Source: an uncultured Alphaproteobacteria bacterium (GTDB taxonomy: Bacteria; Pseudomonadota; Alphaproteobacteria; HIMB59; GCA-002718135). From it: a stretch of 64,000 nucleotides of DNA. The position numbers were made by a program, and so were the translations under genes. The notes under the pieces are model-generated. The model was not told the origin of the DNA, made no database searches, and was given only the letters and a program-made list of their open reading frames with translations. Shown one piece after another: positions 1 to 8,335 of this stretch. Every line of letters begins with the position of its first letter. Position 1 is the first letter of the stretch. The stretch spans positions 233,347-297,346 of the forward strand of contig CACOPD010000001.1 in NCBI GenBank assembly GCA_902628835.1. The letters are read 5' to 3'.

Positions 1-400
1 ATATGAATGTATCTGCTATTGAAGCTTTAAACTTATCATCCTCCATATTTTCAATACCAGTATCAATTTGTGTCTCTAAAATTATTCTAGATAAATTATC
101 TGATCCAGAGTAATCTCTTGAAGAAAAGTTAATACTTTCTCCATCAGTTACCGAAAATCCAAAATTCATAAAAAGTGGTAAAAAAGTAAAAAGACCAAAA
201 ATTAATATATTAGGAAATAAAAACAAGTATGGTAAACTTTTTGTACCACTTAGTCTTTGTGCTAATTCTATTGGCCATCCAATAACTGACATGAGTCTAG
301 AAATATTTCCAATGACTCCTTTGGATAGTAAAAACCCAATAAACAAATAAATAAATATTACAAAATACCAGTAGTTAAAATTTAATAAATTTTCAGACAT
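1..400 (-). CDS. Sugar ABC transporter permease, N-terminal part (cut by window edge)
   Basis: This gene is absent from the ORF track because it runs off the window. Reading the minus strand from an ATG at 400 gives an open frame starting MSENLLNFNYWYFVIF that stays open to base 1. It has one N-terminal hydrophobic helix, then a basic stretch and the segment PYLFLFPNILIFGLFTFLPL. That segment is typical of the first core membrane helix of MalF/UgpA-type permeases (binding-protein-dependent transport, inner membrane). It lies directly downstream of a family-1 binding protein, so the two should belong to one sugar importer. The extra N-terminal helix is seen in some MalF-like permeases. The second permease and the ATPase must lie outside the window. 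The substrate is unknown; the neighbouring isomerase suggests a monosaccharide. Confidence 0.8.
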   Translation of the reverse strand, partial: MSENLLNFNYWYFVIFIYLFIGFLLSKGVIGNISRLMSVIGWPIELAQRLSGTKSLPYLFLFPNILIFGLFTFLPLFMNFGFSVTDGESINFSSRDYSGSDNLSRIILETQIDTGIENMEDDKFKASIADTFI

Positions 401-408
401 TAATTTAA

Positions 409-435
409 CTAAGGCCGATTTTAAATCGGCCTTAG
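409..435 (-). terminator. Intercistronic hairpin after the sugar-binding protein gene
   Basis: A perfect 12-bp inverted repeat, CTAAGGCCGATT / AATCGGCCTTAG, with a 3-nt loop, sits between the binding-protein stop and the permease start. There is no long T-tract, so it is more likely a partial terminator or 3'-end stabiliser that raises binding-protein mRNA relative to the permease. Confidence 0.7.
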
Positions 436-444
436 AATTAAAAT

Positions 445-1695
445 TTATTCAGCAATCTTCGCAGCTACATCTGCATCAATTGCTGCCAAAGCTTCGTCAA
501 GAGTCATCTCTCCTGTAATTGCTTTAGTGATATAGTCAGGAACAATCCCATATATTGCAAAGTTTTTATTATAACCTTGGAACCAATAAGCTTGAGGGGT
601 TGTATCAGCCGCTTTTCCTGCATTTGCTGCGAAAATTGCAAGACCTTCCGCAACATTTGGACTTACACCAGCATAATCAATACCAGATTTTTGTAAGCCT
701 TGGTGAGCTGTAATATTACTTGTTGCTGCAGCAAATTTTTCTGCGTTGTCAGTTTGTGACATAAAATCAATAAATGAAGCAGCAGCTTCAGGATTATTAG
801 TAGACTTAAAAGCCACTATTCCAGATCCACCTGGCATAGCACCACATCCACCAGGGCCACATGGAATCGGCACAACTTTCCACTCAAAATCTGTAATATT
901 AGTATCATAGTTTCCAAGCATCCAAGAGCCAGACATATGCATAGCAACTGTTCCATCTAAGAATAAAGGAGCTGCATTTTTATATGCTGTTCCTGATCCA
1001 GCAGGCCATCCTTCTGCAGGCATTAAACCTTCTTTATGCCAACCAACAAATACCTCAGAAAATTTTCTAAATCCTTCATCAACTAAAATTGGTGTTCCAT
1101 TTTCGTGAAACTTTGCTCCATAAGAAAAAGCTGGACCTGCCCATCTATGAGCAGTTCTATCTAAAGCCAAACCTGCAGTTAAACCAAGTTCTGATTTTAC
1201 TTGTCTTAAAGCATCAGCCCAATCATCCCATGTAGCACCTTCTTCAGGCATATCTACACCTGCATCTTCAAACATTGTAACATTTACATAAGGTCCTGTA
1301 ACAGTTAATTGAGTTTGCCAACCGTAAATACCATCGTCACCTGAAGGTTTTCTGTACCAAGGAAGTGTTGCGCCATAATTTGCTTCCCAATATGAAGAAT
1401 CAACATAAGGCTTAAGATCTAAATAGAATTTATTTAATCCTCCTAAATTTGTTACTCTAGCCAAATCTGGTGCAGCACCTGATTCTAATTGATTTTCTAG
1501 TTGTTCTCTTATTACTTCATATCCAACTGTTTCAATATTTAATGTATGACCAGTTGATGCTTCCCATGACTTAGCCATGTCTGCAATAGTATCACATTCA
1601 TTAATATCCTGATAACATATGAACTTCAATTCTGCTGAATTTGCAGTAAATGAAGCTGAAGTAACAAAAAGAAAAATAGCTAATATTCTTTTCAT
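445..1695 (-). CDS. ABC transporter sugar-binding protein (extracellular solute-binding family 1)
   Basis: A periplasmic binding protein of 416 residues, normal length for the MalE/UgpB-like family. It starts with a Sec signal peptide (MKRILAIFLFVTSASFTANS), probably cleaved after Ala21. Family-1 features include the segment DGTVAMHMSGSWMLGNY near residue 250 and a C-terminal helical region with DYITKAITGEMTLDEAL. It captures a sugar and hands it to the permease encoded just downstream. The start is supported by a strong GGAGG ribosome site upstream of ATG. It is transcribed divergently from the isomerase gene at 1864; the 168-bp spacer should hold both promoters. The ligand cannot be read from the sequence; fucose or another deoxy sugar is a guess from the neighbour. 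Confidence 0.88.
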   Translation of the reverse strand: MKRILAIFLFVTSASFTANSAELKFICYQDINECDTIADMAKSWEASTGHTLNIETVGYEVIREQLENQLESGAAPDLARVTNLGGLNKFYLDLKPYVDSSYWEANYGATLPWYRKPSGDDGIYGWQTQLTVTGPYVNVTMFEDAGVDMPEEGATWDDWADALRQVKSELGLTAGLALDRTAHRWAGPAFSYGAKFHENGTPILVDEGFRKFSEVFVGWHKEGLMPAEGWPAGSGTAYKNAAPLFLDGTVAMHMSGSWMLGNYDTNITDFEWKVVPIPCGPGGCGAMPGGSGIVAFKSTNNPEAAASFIDFMSQTDNAEKFAAATSNITAHQGLQKSGIDYAGVSPNVAEGLAIFAANAGKAADTTPQAYWFQGYNKNFAIYGIVPDYITKAITGEMTLDEALAAIDADVAAKIAE

Positions 1696-1863
1696 AATTC
1701 CTCCATTTAAATTTAATAAAATATTGATAACACGAACCCATACGAATTCAAAAAAAAATTAATATAATTTATAAGAAAATTAGTGATTATTTATATAATT
1801 AGTCTTTGAATTTTTTTATTTTCATGGTTTGAGAGAAAATTATTAACTATAGTTGAAATAATA

Positions 1864-3231
1864 ATGATTGGATACCTGGGATTAGCACGAGAGACTTTTG
1901 ATGTACCTTTTGCAATGTCTAAGTTTTTAGAAGGTAAAAAAGTTCTACGAAATATATTTACTGAAATAAAAGGAATTGATTATTTAATTACTAATAATGA
2001 ATTATCAGATAAAGCATTTAAATATTTTAAAGATAATAATTTTAAAAAAATTATAATTTTTCAAACTACATTTACAGATGCAAAATTTTTACTACACTTT
2101 GCTAGAAAGATAAATAAATCTTTGTGTATCGTTGCCTTTCCAGAACCACGAACTGGAAAGAGATTAAGACTTAATTCAGTATGTGGATTAAATTTAGGAA
2201 TGCACTCATTAATTAAAAATAATATTAATGCTGAATTCATATTATATAATAATCATAAAGACGTAGAAAAAAAAATTAAAAAATTTATTAATAAAAAAAT
2301 TTATAGCAATAAAATAATTGAATGGAAACAGATTAGAAAAAAAAGTAATAAAAAAATAGATATAAAGAAACAAAAAATTGGACTTGTTGGTGAAAGACCT
2401 GAAGGTTTTGATACATGTGATTATTCATTATTAGAAGTTAGGAAAAAATTAAATTTTGATATTAAAAAAATAAAATTAAATGAACTATTCTCAGAAGCTA
2501 AAAAAATTAAAAAGTCAGTTTTAAATTCAACACAAATAAAAATTGAGAAAAATTTGAAGAATTCAAAAAAATTAAATCAATATGAATTAAAAAAAAGTAT
2601 TTCAATATACCATGGATTAAATACACTGCACACAAAACACGATGTTCAAGCATTTGCAGTTAGATGTTGGCCAGAAATGTTTACACAATTTGGTTGTGCT
2701 TCTTGTGGTCCTATGGCTATGATGAATGAAAAAAAAATTAGCAGTGCTTGCGAAGCAGACGTTTTAGGAGGAATAAGTTGCAACATATTAAACCAATTAA
2801 ACAATCAACCTTCTTTACTAGTGGATATTGTCGATATAGATGAAAAAGATAATTCTGTTGTTTTTTGGCATTGTGGGCTAGCGCCTCTTAGCATGTCTAA
2901 AAAAGGTGATGCAAAAGCGGATATACATTCTAATAGAAAAAAACCGCTACTTCACAATTTTGCTTTTAAACCTGGAGATATAACAATATTCAGAGTTTCA
3001 AAATCAGCAAGCAAATTAAAATTTTTTGTACTTAAGGGGAAAGTGATCAATAGGAAAAATTCATTTGCAGGAACTTCAGGTGTGGTCAGTTTTGGCAAAA
3101 ATACAAAAAATAAAATAGAAAAAATGTTTAAAGGTGGACTTGAACATCACGTTGCTTTTACTTATGGTGACTATTATAACGAAATTGTTAATCTAGGTAA
3201 TCAAATGAAAATTCCAACATACACAGTATGA
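1864..3231 (+). CDS. L-fucose/L-arabinose isomerase-like protein
   Basis: A cytoplasmic protein of 455 residues in the fucose/arabinose isomerase-like superfamily, which interconverts aldoses and ketoses at a metal centre. The N-terminal two thirds form the Rossmann-like domains (GLVGERPEGFDTC near 173). The catalytic part carries RCWPEMFTQFGCASCGPMAM near 267-286 and ACEADVLGG near 295-303, which should supply acidic metal ligands. The C-terminal GLEHHVAFTYGD near 425-436 supplies the histidine. It is shorter than true FucI (about 590 residues), as is usual for FucI-like relatives. Its last bases overlap the start of the next gene by four (ATGA), so the two are co-translated. The real substrate could be a deoxy sugar, another aldose or, given the converging sulfonate operon, a sulfo-sugar; none of these is shown. 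Confidence 0.78.
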   Translation: MIGYLGLARETFDVPFAMSKFLEGKKVLRNIFTEIKGIDYLITNNELSDKAFKYFKDNNFKKIIIFQTTFTDAKFLLHFARKINKSLCIVAFPEPRTGKRLRLNSVCGLNLGMHSLIKNNINAEFILYNNHKDVEKKIKKFINKKIYSNKIIEWKQIRKKSNKKIDIKKQKIGLVGERPEGFDTCDYSLLEVRKKLNFDIKKIKLNELFSEAKKIKKSVLNSTQIKIEKNLKNSKKLNQYELKKSISIYHGLNTLHTKHDVQAFAVRCWPEMFTQFGCASCGPMAMMNEKKISSACEADVLGGISCNILNQLNNQPSLLVDIVDIDEKDNSVVFWHCGLAPLSMSKKGDAKADIHSNRKKPLLHNFAFKPGDITIFRVSKSASKLKFFVLKGKVINRKNSFAGTSGVVSFGKNTKNKIEKMFKGGLEHHVAFTYGDYYNEIVNLGNQMKIPTYTV

Positions 3232-4328
3232 GCAAAAGTTTTAAATATGGGATAATAGGCGCTGGATCAATGGGTCGCGAACATATCAGAAATGTCAATA
3301 TAATTGATAGAGCAGAAATTGTTGCTTTAAGTGATCCAAATAATGAATCAATTAATCAATCTTTATCGTTACTTAATAAAAAAGTTCCATGTTTTACAAA
3401 CTATAATGAAATGATACAAGCTGATCTTGTTGATGGGTACATAATCTCTACTCCCAATTTTACTCACATAGATGTATTAAAAGATGTAGTTAAAACAAAG
3501 AAACATATCCTAGTAGAAAAGCCGTTATGTACAACAATTAAAGATTGTATCGAATTCAGAGATTTAACTAAAAATTATCCAGGTTTAATTTGGACCGCAA
3601 TGGAATATAGATATATGCCCCCTGTAAAAAGAATGATTGATGAAATTCATAATAAAACAATTGGTAATTTAAAAATGTTATCAATTAGAGAACACCGATT
3701 TCCTTTTTTAGTTAAGGTGAATAACTGGAATCGATTTGCAGAAAATACAGGAGGCACATTAGTTGAAAAATGCTGTCATTTTTTTGATCTAATGAGGTTA
3801 ATTGTGAATAGTGAAGCGAAACAAGTTTATGCAAGTGGCAATCAAGATGTTAATCATTTAAATGAAAAATATAACAATAAAACTCCTGATATTCTTGATA
3901 ATGCCTATGTAATTGTTGATTTTCAAAATGGAGTTAGAGCTTTGCTTGATCTCTGTATGTTTGCTGAAAACTCAACAAATCAAGAGGAGTTATGTGCAGT
4001 TGGAGATATCGGTAAAATTGAAACTGCTGTACCTTCAGCTAGTTCAGGTAAAAACTCATCTGAATTAAGGATTGGATATCGAGGAAGAAATTTTGAAAAT
4101 GGAAAAACTCTTAATGAGCTTGTGGAAGTTGATGAAGAGATTTTAAAAGTAGGAAATCATCATGGCTCTACATATTATGAGCATATTTCATTTCTTGATT
4201 CTATTAAAAACTCTAAACCAGCTGCTGTAAGTCTAAATGATGGTTTACAAGCAGTTGCTATTGGTGAAGCTGCCGAAATTTCTATAAAAGAAAATAGAAT
4301 TGTGAGAATGGATGAATTTAAAATTTAA
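3228..4328 (+). CDS. Gfo/Idh/MocA family oxidoreductase
   Basis: An NAD(P)-dependent sugar or cyclitol dehydrogenase of 366 residues, the usual family length. The N-terminal Rossmann fold shows GIIGAGSMGREH near residues 9-20, and the family's EKP motif appears as ILVEKPLCTT near 92. The C-terminal half is the substrate domain (GGTLVEKCCHFFDLMR near 172, with a likely catalytic His). It starts inside the stop codon of the isomerase-like gene, so the pair probably acts on one sugar. Its stop lies two bases from the stop of the converging slcC-like gene. The family covers many substrates (inositol, glucose, xylose and others), so the exact reaction is open. Confidence 0.85.
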   Translation: MSKSFKYGIIGAGSMGREHIRNVNIIDRAEIVALSDPNNESINQSLSLLNKKVPCFTNYNEMIQADLVDGYIISTPNFTHIDVLKDVVKTKKHILVEKPLCTTIKDCIEFRDLTKNYPGLIWTAMEYRYMPPVKRMIDEIHNKTIGNLKMLSIREHRFPFLVKVNNWNRFAENTGGTLVEKCCHFFDLMRLIVNSEAKQVYASGNQDVNHLNEKYNNKTPDILDNAYVIVDFQNGVRALLDLCMFAENSTNQEELCAVGDIGKIETAVPSASSGKNSSELRIGYRGRNFENGKTLNELVEVDEEILKVGNHHGSTYYEHISFLDSIKNSKPAAVSLNDGLQAVAIGEAAEISIKENRIVRMDEFKI

Positions 4329-4330
4329 AA

Positions 4331-5254
4331 TTAAGAAAAAAATTCGTTTGTTTTATTCATAATAAACTCACTTACTCTTGTATTGGATTCTTCTGTAACT
4401 CCTGCATTATGAGGTGATAAAATACAATTCATATCATTTGTAATACTTTTTAAAAATATTTTGTTTACTGGCTCATGTTCATAAACATCTAATGCAAATC
4501 CTGAAATATAATTATTATTATATGCTTCAAGAAGATCAATTTCTTTTATAATTCCTCCCCTAGAAGAATTAATTATAATTGGCTTATTATTCATTTTTTG
4601 AAATATTTTTTTATCAAATAAATATTTCGTTTCGTTATTTAATGGTACATGTATAGAAATTATATCAGCTAAATAAAGAATATTTTCAAAAGTTACTTTT
4701 TTAACATTATTTTCTTCCATTTCTTGAGAGGTTATAAAAGGATCAAATGCAATAGTAGTAACTTCAAAAGCATTTATAAGCTTTAAAACTTTTTTTGCTA
4801 TATGACCAAATCCTATTAGTCCTAAAATTTTTCCCTTTAACTCATTCGTAGTAATTGACGTTCTAGGCCATTGTCCACTTTGTGTTTTTGCATTTATTAA
4901 CTTTGTTTTCTTTAATAGGCTAAGTGAAGAGCTTATTACATATTCTGCTACAGAGTCAGCATTCATCCCAGTAGCTGGTTGAACAAATATATTATTTTGT
5001 TTACAGTATTCAGTGTCAATATTATCTAGACCTACACCAAGTCTACCAATGTACTTTAAATTTTCTGCTTTCTCTAAGATAGATTTATTTAAATTTGTTT
5101 TATTTCTTACAATTATTCCATCAAATTTATTAATTTCTTTTTTTAAATAATTAGAATTTTCCCAAATATCTTTTTTATAGATTACATTAAAATCTTTACT
5201 TAATATTTTTAATGCTTCTTGATCTATAAATTCTGTAATTAAAATATTTATCAT
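4331..5254 (-). CDS. slcC: (S)-sulfolactate dehydrogenase-like 2-hydroxyacid dehydrogenase (SlcC-like)
   Basis: A cytoplasmic NAD-dependent D-isomer-specific 2-hydroxyacid dehydrogenase of 307 residues. The NAD fold carries GLIGFGHIAKKV near 145-156, and the catalytic triad reads as Arg232 (SSRGG), Glu261 (HEP) and His282 (PHNAG). Segments IGRLGVGLDNID, PATG..ADSVAEYV and AGVTEESNTRVS closely match, from memory, the SlcC (S)-sulfolactate dehydrogenase of Chromohalobacter. That enzyme oxidises sulfolactate to 3-sulfopyruvate. It is the last gene of the operon that also encodes ComD and ComE, which decarboxylate sulfopyruvate, so context and similarity agree. It overlaps the kinase gene by four bases (ATGA). 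A 3-phosphoglycerate dehydrogenase role is unlikely because it lacks the SerA C-terminal domains and sits in a catabolic operon. Confidence 0.78.
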   Translation of the reverse strand: MINILITEFIDQEALKILSKDFNVIYKKDIWENSNYLKKEINKFDGIIVRNKTNLNKSILEKAENLKYIGRLGVGLDNIDTEYCKQNNIFVQPATGMNADSVAEYVISSSLSLLKKTKLINAKTQSGQWPRTSITTNELKGKILGLIGFGHIAKKVLKLINAFEVTTIAFDPFITSQEMEENNVKKVTFENILYLADIISIHVPLNNETKYLFDKKIFQKMNNKPIIINSSRGGIIKEIDLLEAYNNNYISGFALDVYEHEPVNKIFLKSITNDMNCILSPHNAGVTEESNTRVSEFIMNKTNEFFS

Positions 5255-6159
5255 TTAATTTTACTAATTTTTATTTTTTTTGAAAATTTATTAACTAAAC
5301 TAATTGTAGGTATTGAATATATGCCCCCTCTTTGCATACATTTTAAAGTTGCAGCAGCAGATGCAAAAATAATACTTTCTATATTTGATTTATTTAGAGA
5401 TAAGGCTGATGCGAAAGCTCCATGAAATACATCTCCTGCACAATTTGTTTCAACTGTTTTAACATTTGGAATTTTACAGTGATACAATGAATTGTTATCT
5501 ACCCAAAGAACACCTTGGGAACCTATTGTAACTGCTACAAATTTTTGTGTTTCATTAAATATTTCAAAAAGAGCAGTTTTCATATTTGAATTTCGCTTAT
5601 ATGTTTTTAAACCCTCTTCAGAAAATATGGGATGGGAAGCATTTTTAACAATTTGAGATATATGTGATGTTTTTTTAAAATTATCTAAATCAGCAACACA
5701 TTTAATATTATTTTTGTTAGTCTTTTTGGCAATTTGAGTAGCTATTCTAATCCACCTCATATCTACTGCATAAATATCTTTTTTTCTAAAATCTAAATTT
5801 GGTATTTTCTTATAATTAAGTAACTTTGGATCATTATAAGCAGCTAGCAATCTTTCACCATTTATATCTTCAATTACAAAACTTTGGGAAGATTTACATT
5901 TTTTTATTGAAATAGATTTATTGATATTAATTTTAAATTTTTTAAATTCATTTTTTAAGAAAACAGAAGTGTCATCATCTCCAAATTTTCCAATAAATTC
6001 AGTATCACATCCCAATTTTTTAGCAGTAAATGCTGATACTGCTGCCGAACCGCCTAACCTTTTATCAATACCTTTAGATAAAACTTTAATTGGTTTTTTT
6101 GGAAACTGATCTATCCTACTTATATTATCTAAAAATATTGATCCTACACAAATGATCAT
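5251..6159 (-). CDS. PfkB-family sugar kinase, resembling 6-deoxy-6-sulfofructose kinase YihV
   Basis: A ribokinase-fold kinase of 302 residues. The N-terminal substrate side has GGSAAVSAFTAKKLG near 36-50; the ATP/catalytic motif is CAGDVFHGAF with the presumed base Asp243 (the usual first Gly is Cys). Several segments resemble E. coli YihV as I remember it: KSSQSFVIEDINGER, MRW, FSEEGLK, FASAAATLKC and RGGIYSIP. Lys25 and Arg135 align by eye with YihV Lys27 and Arg138, which I recall as sulfonate-binding; the Asn109 position is Ala107 here. Its neighbours SlcC and ComDE handle C3 sulfonates. A sulfofructose kinase role is therefore plausible but unproven, since related PfkB kinases of other sugars share much of this pattern and no sulfofructose-phosphate aldolase is visible nearby. 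Confidence 0.7.
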   Translation of the reverse strand: MIICVGSIFLDNISRIDQFPKKPIKVLSKGIDKRLGGSAAVSAFTAKKLGCDTEFIGKFGDDDTSVFLKNEFKKFKININKSISIKKCKSSQSFVIEDINGERLLAAYNDPKLLNYKKIPNLDFRKKDIYAVDMRWIRIATQIAKKTNKNNIKCVADLDNFKKTSHISQIVKNASHPIFSEEGLKTYKRNSNMKTALFEIFNETQKFVAVTIGSQGVLWVDNNSLYHCKIPNVKTVETNCAGDVFHGAFASALSLNKSNIESIIFASAAATLKCMQRGGIYSIPTISLVNKFSKKIKISKIK

Positions 6160-6169
6160 AAATATTTAT

Positions 6170-6739
6170 TTAGAGGTATTTAACTATACCTATAAACTTT
6201 CTAAATCTATCTCTGATCGTTATAGGGTTTAGAGGAATTGGATCAATTTTGACATTCCCAGAATTAATTTTAGAGATAATTACGTAAGAATTATTTTGAT
6301 CTTCAATAGCTTTTGATAATTCATTTACTGTTTCATCTCCAGAACATTCAACTACATTTTTACAACCAGCGCCTATTGCAACATCTTTTAAAGAGGTATT
6401 TTCATCAGTAAAAGTCCTTTGATCTCCTGTTGATCCATATGATCCATTATCAATAATTAATAATGTATAATTTGATGGTGCTCTATTACCAATTGTTGCT
6501 AATGTATTCATATTCATTAAAACAGATCCATCACCATCTATACTAATAACATGTTTGTTTTGAGATAATGACAAGCCCAAACCGATAGAAGAAGACAAAC
6601 CCATACTGCCTAACATATAAAAAAAGTTTGGTTGATCATTAATTTTATATAATTCTTGAGATGGAAGACCTATATTACAAATAACTAAGTTATCTTTAAG
6701 AATATTTTGTATTTTATTTAATAAGTCAAAGCGGTTCAT
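6170..6739 (-). CDS. comE: Sulfopyruvate decarboxylase, beta subunit (ComE)
   Basis: The thiamine-diphosphate-binding (PP-domain) subunit of a two-chain decarboxylase, 189 residues, the size of methanogen ComE. The ThDP/metal motif reads GDGSVLMNMNTLATIG and ends in DNGSYGSTG, near residues 74-106. With ComD it converts 3-sulfopyruvate to sulfoacetaldehyde and CO2. In methanogens this serves coenzyme M synthesis; in bacteria it serves sulfolactate breakdown. Its start overlaps the ComD stop (ATGA), so the two are made together. The alternative is phosphonopyruvate decarboxylase, a close relative, but that enzyme is usually a single chain and no PEP mutase is seen here. Confidence 0.85.
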   Translation of the reverse strand: MNRFDLLNKIQNILKDNLVICNIGLPSQELYKINDQPNFFYMLGSMGLSSSIGLGLSLSQNKHVISIDGDGSVLMNMNTLATIGNRAPSNYTLLIIDNGSYGSTGDQRTFTDENTSLKDVAIGAGCKNVVECSGDETVNELSKAIEDQNNSYVIISKINSGNVKIDPIPLNPITIRDRFRKFIGIVKYL

Positions 6740-7236
6740 TTATCATCTTTCATTAAATTGAAATCACATAATATAGCAACTGGTGACTCAACAACTTTAG
6801 CATGTTTGCTAAATGTTGAAATTTTCTCAAGATCATTTTCTGAAGAACAATGCAACATAGGTATTCTTAAAGTTTGTAAAATATCTTCAGTTATTTTAGC
6901 CATTCCACCTTGTGCTCCTACTGGCTCACCTGGTGTACCTCTGTAACTAATTAGAAATACAACAGGCATTTGATATAATTGTAATAAAGAAACAATTGCA
7001 TTCACTGAATTTCCTATTCCTGTATTCTGCATCATTATACAAGGGAATTTGTTTCCTAAATAAGCTCCAGCACAGATACCCATACCTTCTTCCTCACGTG
7101 GTACAGCAGAATAGTAAACATCCTTATCTTTTTCAAGAATATCAATCATGTTAGCTAATAACTTACAAGGAACACTTAAGTAAAAATCTACACCACCCTT
7201 TTTTAAATTATCGATAATTTTTTTACTGATTTTCAT
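6736..7236 (-). CDS. comD: Sulfopyruvate decarboxylase, alpha subunit (ComD)
   Basis: The pyrimidine-binding (PYR-domain) subunit, 166 residues, matching the small ComD size. The segment VPREEEGMGICAGAYLG near 45-60 contains the glutamate that activates thiamine diphosphate, followed by MMQNTGIGNSVNAI. It pairs with ComE to form the active site at the subunit interface. It sits between the aldose epimerase and comE in the long minus-strand operon, with a short spacer of about 46 bases upstream. It is too short to be an acetolactate synthase or a full decarboxylase, and the split arrangement is diagnostic for ComDE-type enzymes. Confidence 0.85.
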   Translation of the reverse strand: MKISKKIIDNLKKGGVDFYLSVPCKLLANMIDILEKDKDVYYSAVPREEEGMGICAGAYLGNKFPCIMMQNTGIGNSVNAIVSLLQLYQMPVVFLISYRGTPGEPVGAQGGMAKITEDILQTLRIPMLHCSSENDLEKISTFSKHAKVVESPVAILCDFNLMKDDK

Positions 7237-7282
7237 TTTTTTTGATGTCTATAGATATAAAATGATTAAACAATAAATTAAT

Positions 7283-8335
7283 TTATTTAAAATCATTTCT
7301 TAATTTTATTTTAGTGTTTGAAGTATATTTTTCACCTTTTTTTAATATAGTTGATGGAAAATTTGGTTGATTAATAGCATCGGGGAAAATTTGTGTCTCT
7401 AAACACATTCCATATTGTAAACCATAATTTCTATCATGTTTTCCGTTGTATGACTCCTTCATCATGTTACCGGTATAAAATTGTATTCCAGGTTGATCAG
7501 TTGAGTATTCTACTCCCATGCCGGTACTTTTACTATAAATGGAAGCTATAGATTTATCAATTGAATGATTTTTAAGAACATAATTATGATCGATCCCACC
7601 ACTGTCTAAAAAAGTATTATTTATTTCAAACGAATTATTTAGATCATATTTTGTATTAACTACATCTAATAGCTTGCCTGTAGGGATTGAGCCTTCATCA
7701 GTTTCACAAATTTGACTAGATGATATTTTAACAACATGTTCTGTAATATTTTTGTAATTATCTTTATGACCATGAAAGTTCCAATAATTATGATTAGTTA
7801 TATTAACAATAGTATCTTGATCTGTAGTAGCATGAAAAGAAATTAACATTTCGTTGTTATTATTTAACTCGTAAATAGTTTTACAATCTAAGTTGCCAGG
7901 ATAATTTTCTTCTAAATGATTAGAATAGTAAGTGAGCTCTACTTTTATGCTGTCACTTTTTTTATTTATATTAGCTATTTGCCAAATCTTTTTATTGAAA
8001 CCTTCTTTTCCACCATGAAGATGATCAGGAGCTGTGTTAGGATATAAATTATAATCCTCCCCATTAAGACTAAATTTACTTTGCCCTATTCTATTACAAA
8101 CTCTTCCAATAATTGAATTGAAATATCCATGAGCTTCCAGGCAATCATCTAAATTACCATAACCTAATAATACGTCCTCTGTTTCAGAGTCATTAGAAGA
8201 AGTTGGAATACATACTTCACTTATATAGCCACCATATGTATAAAAGCTAAAACTGTAATTATTTGAGTTAATAATATTGACTATATCAATATCTAAACCT
8301 TTATCATTTTGAAGTTTGGTAATTTTATATTCCAT
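7283..8335 (-). CDS. Aldose 1-epimerase (mutarotase)
   Basis: A GalM-type mutarotase of 350 residues, the full family length. It interconverts alpha and beta anomers of a sugar after uptake. Visible motifs are the conserved arginine stretch GRVCNRIGQSKF near residue 77, HLHGGKEGFNKKIW near 104, the catalytic His region NHNYWNFHGH near 185 and the catalytic Glu in CLETQIFPDA near 315. The start ATG overlaps the stop of the upstream DMT permease (TAATG), so it is part of the operon. Its presence argues that the family-5 ABC importer in the same operon brings in a sugar rather than a peptide. A sulfoquinovose mutarotase role would fit the YihV-like kinase but is inference. Confidence 0.88.
   Translation of the reverse strand: MEYKITKLQNDKGLDIDIVNIINSNNYSFSFYTYGGYISEVCIPTSSNDSETEDVLLGYGNLDDCLEAHGYFNSIIGRVCNRIGQSKFSLNGEDYNLYPNTAPDHLHGGKEGFNKKIWQIANINKKSDSIKVELTYYSNHLEENYPGNLDCKTIYELNNNNEMLISFHATTDQDTIVNITNHNYWNFHGHKDNYKNITEHVVKISSSQICETDEGSIPTGKLLDVVNTKYDLNNSFEINNTFLDSGGIDHNYVLKNHSIDKSIASIYSKSTGMGVEYSTDQPGIQFYTGNMMKESYNGKHDRNYGLQYGMCLETQIFPDAINQPNFPSTILKKGEKYTSNTKIKLRNDFK

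Noticed and set aside
1696-1863. Possible riboswitch or small RNA in the spacer between the binding protein and the isomerase-like gene
   Set aside because: Only AT-rich sequence without a stable hairpin or known motif could be seen; it is treated as a plain divergent promoter region.
4331-5254. Annotation as D-3-phosphoglycerate dehydrogenase (SerA)
   Set aside because: It lacks the C-terminal ACT/regulatory domains, sits in a catabolic operon with comDE, and its segments match SlcC better from memory.
6170-7236. Phosphonopyruvate decarboxylase, or fragments of a broken acetolactate synthase
   Set aside because: Both genes are intact, overlap as ATGA, and have the lengths of ComD and ComE; no PEP mutase gene is seen.
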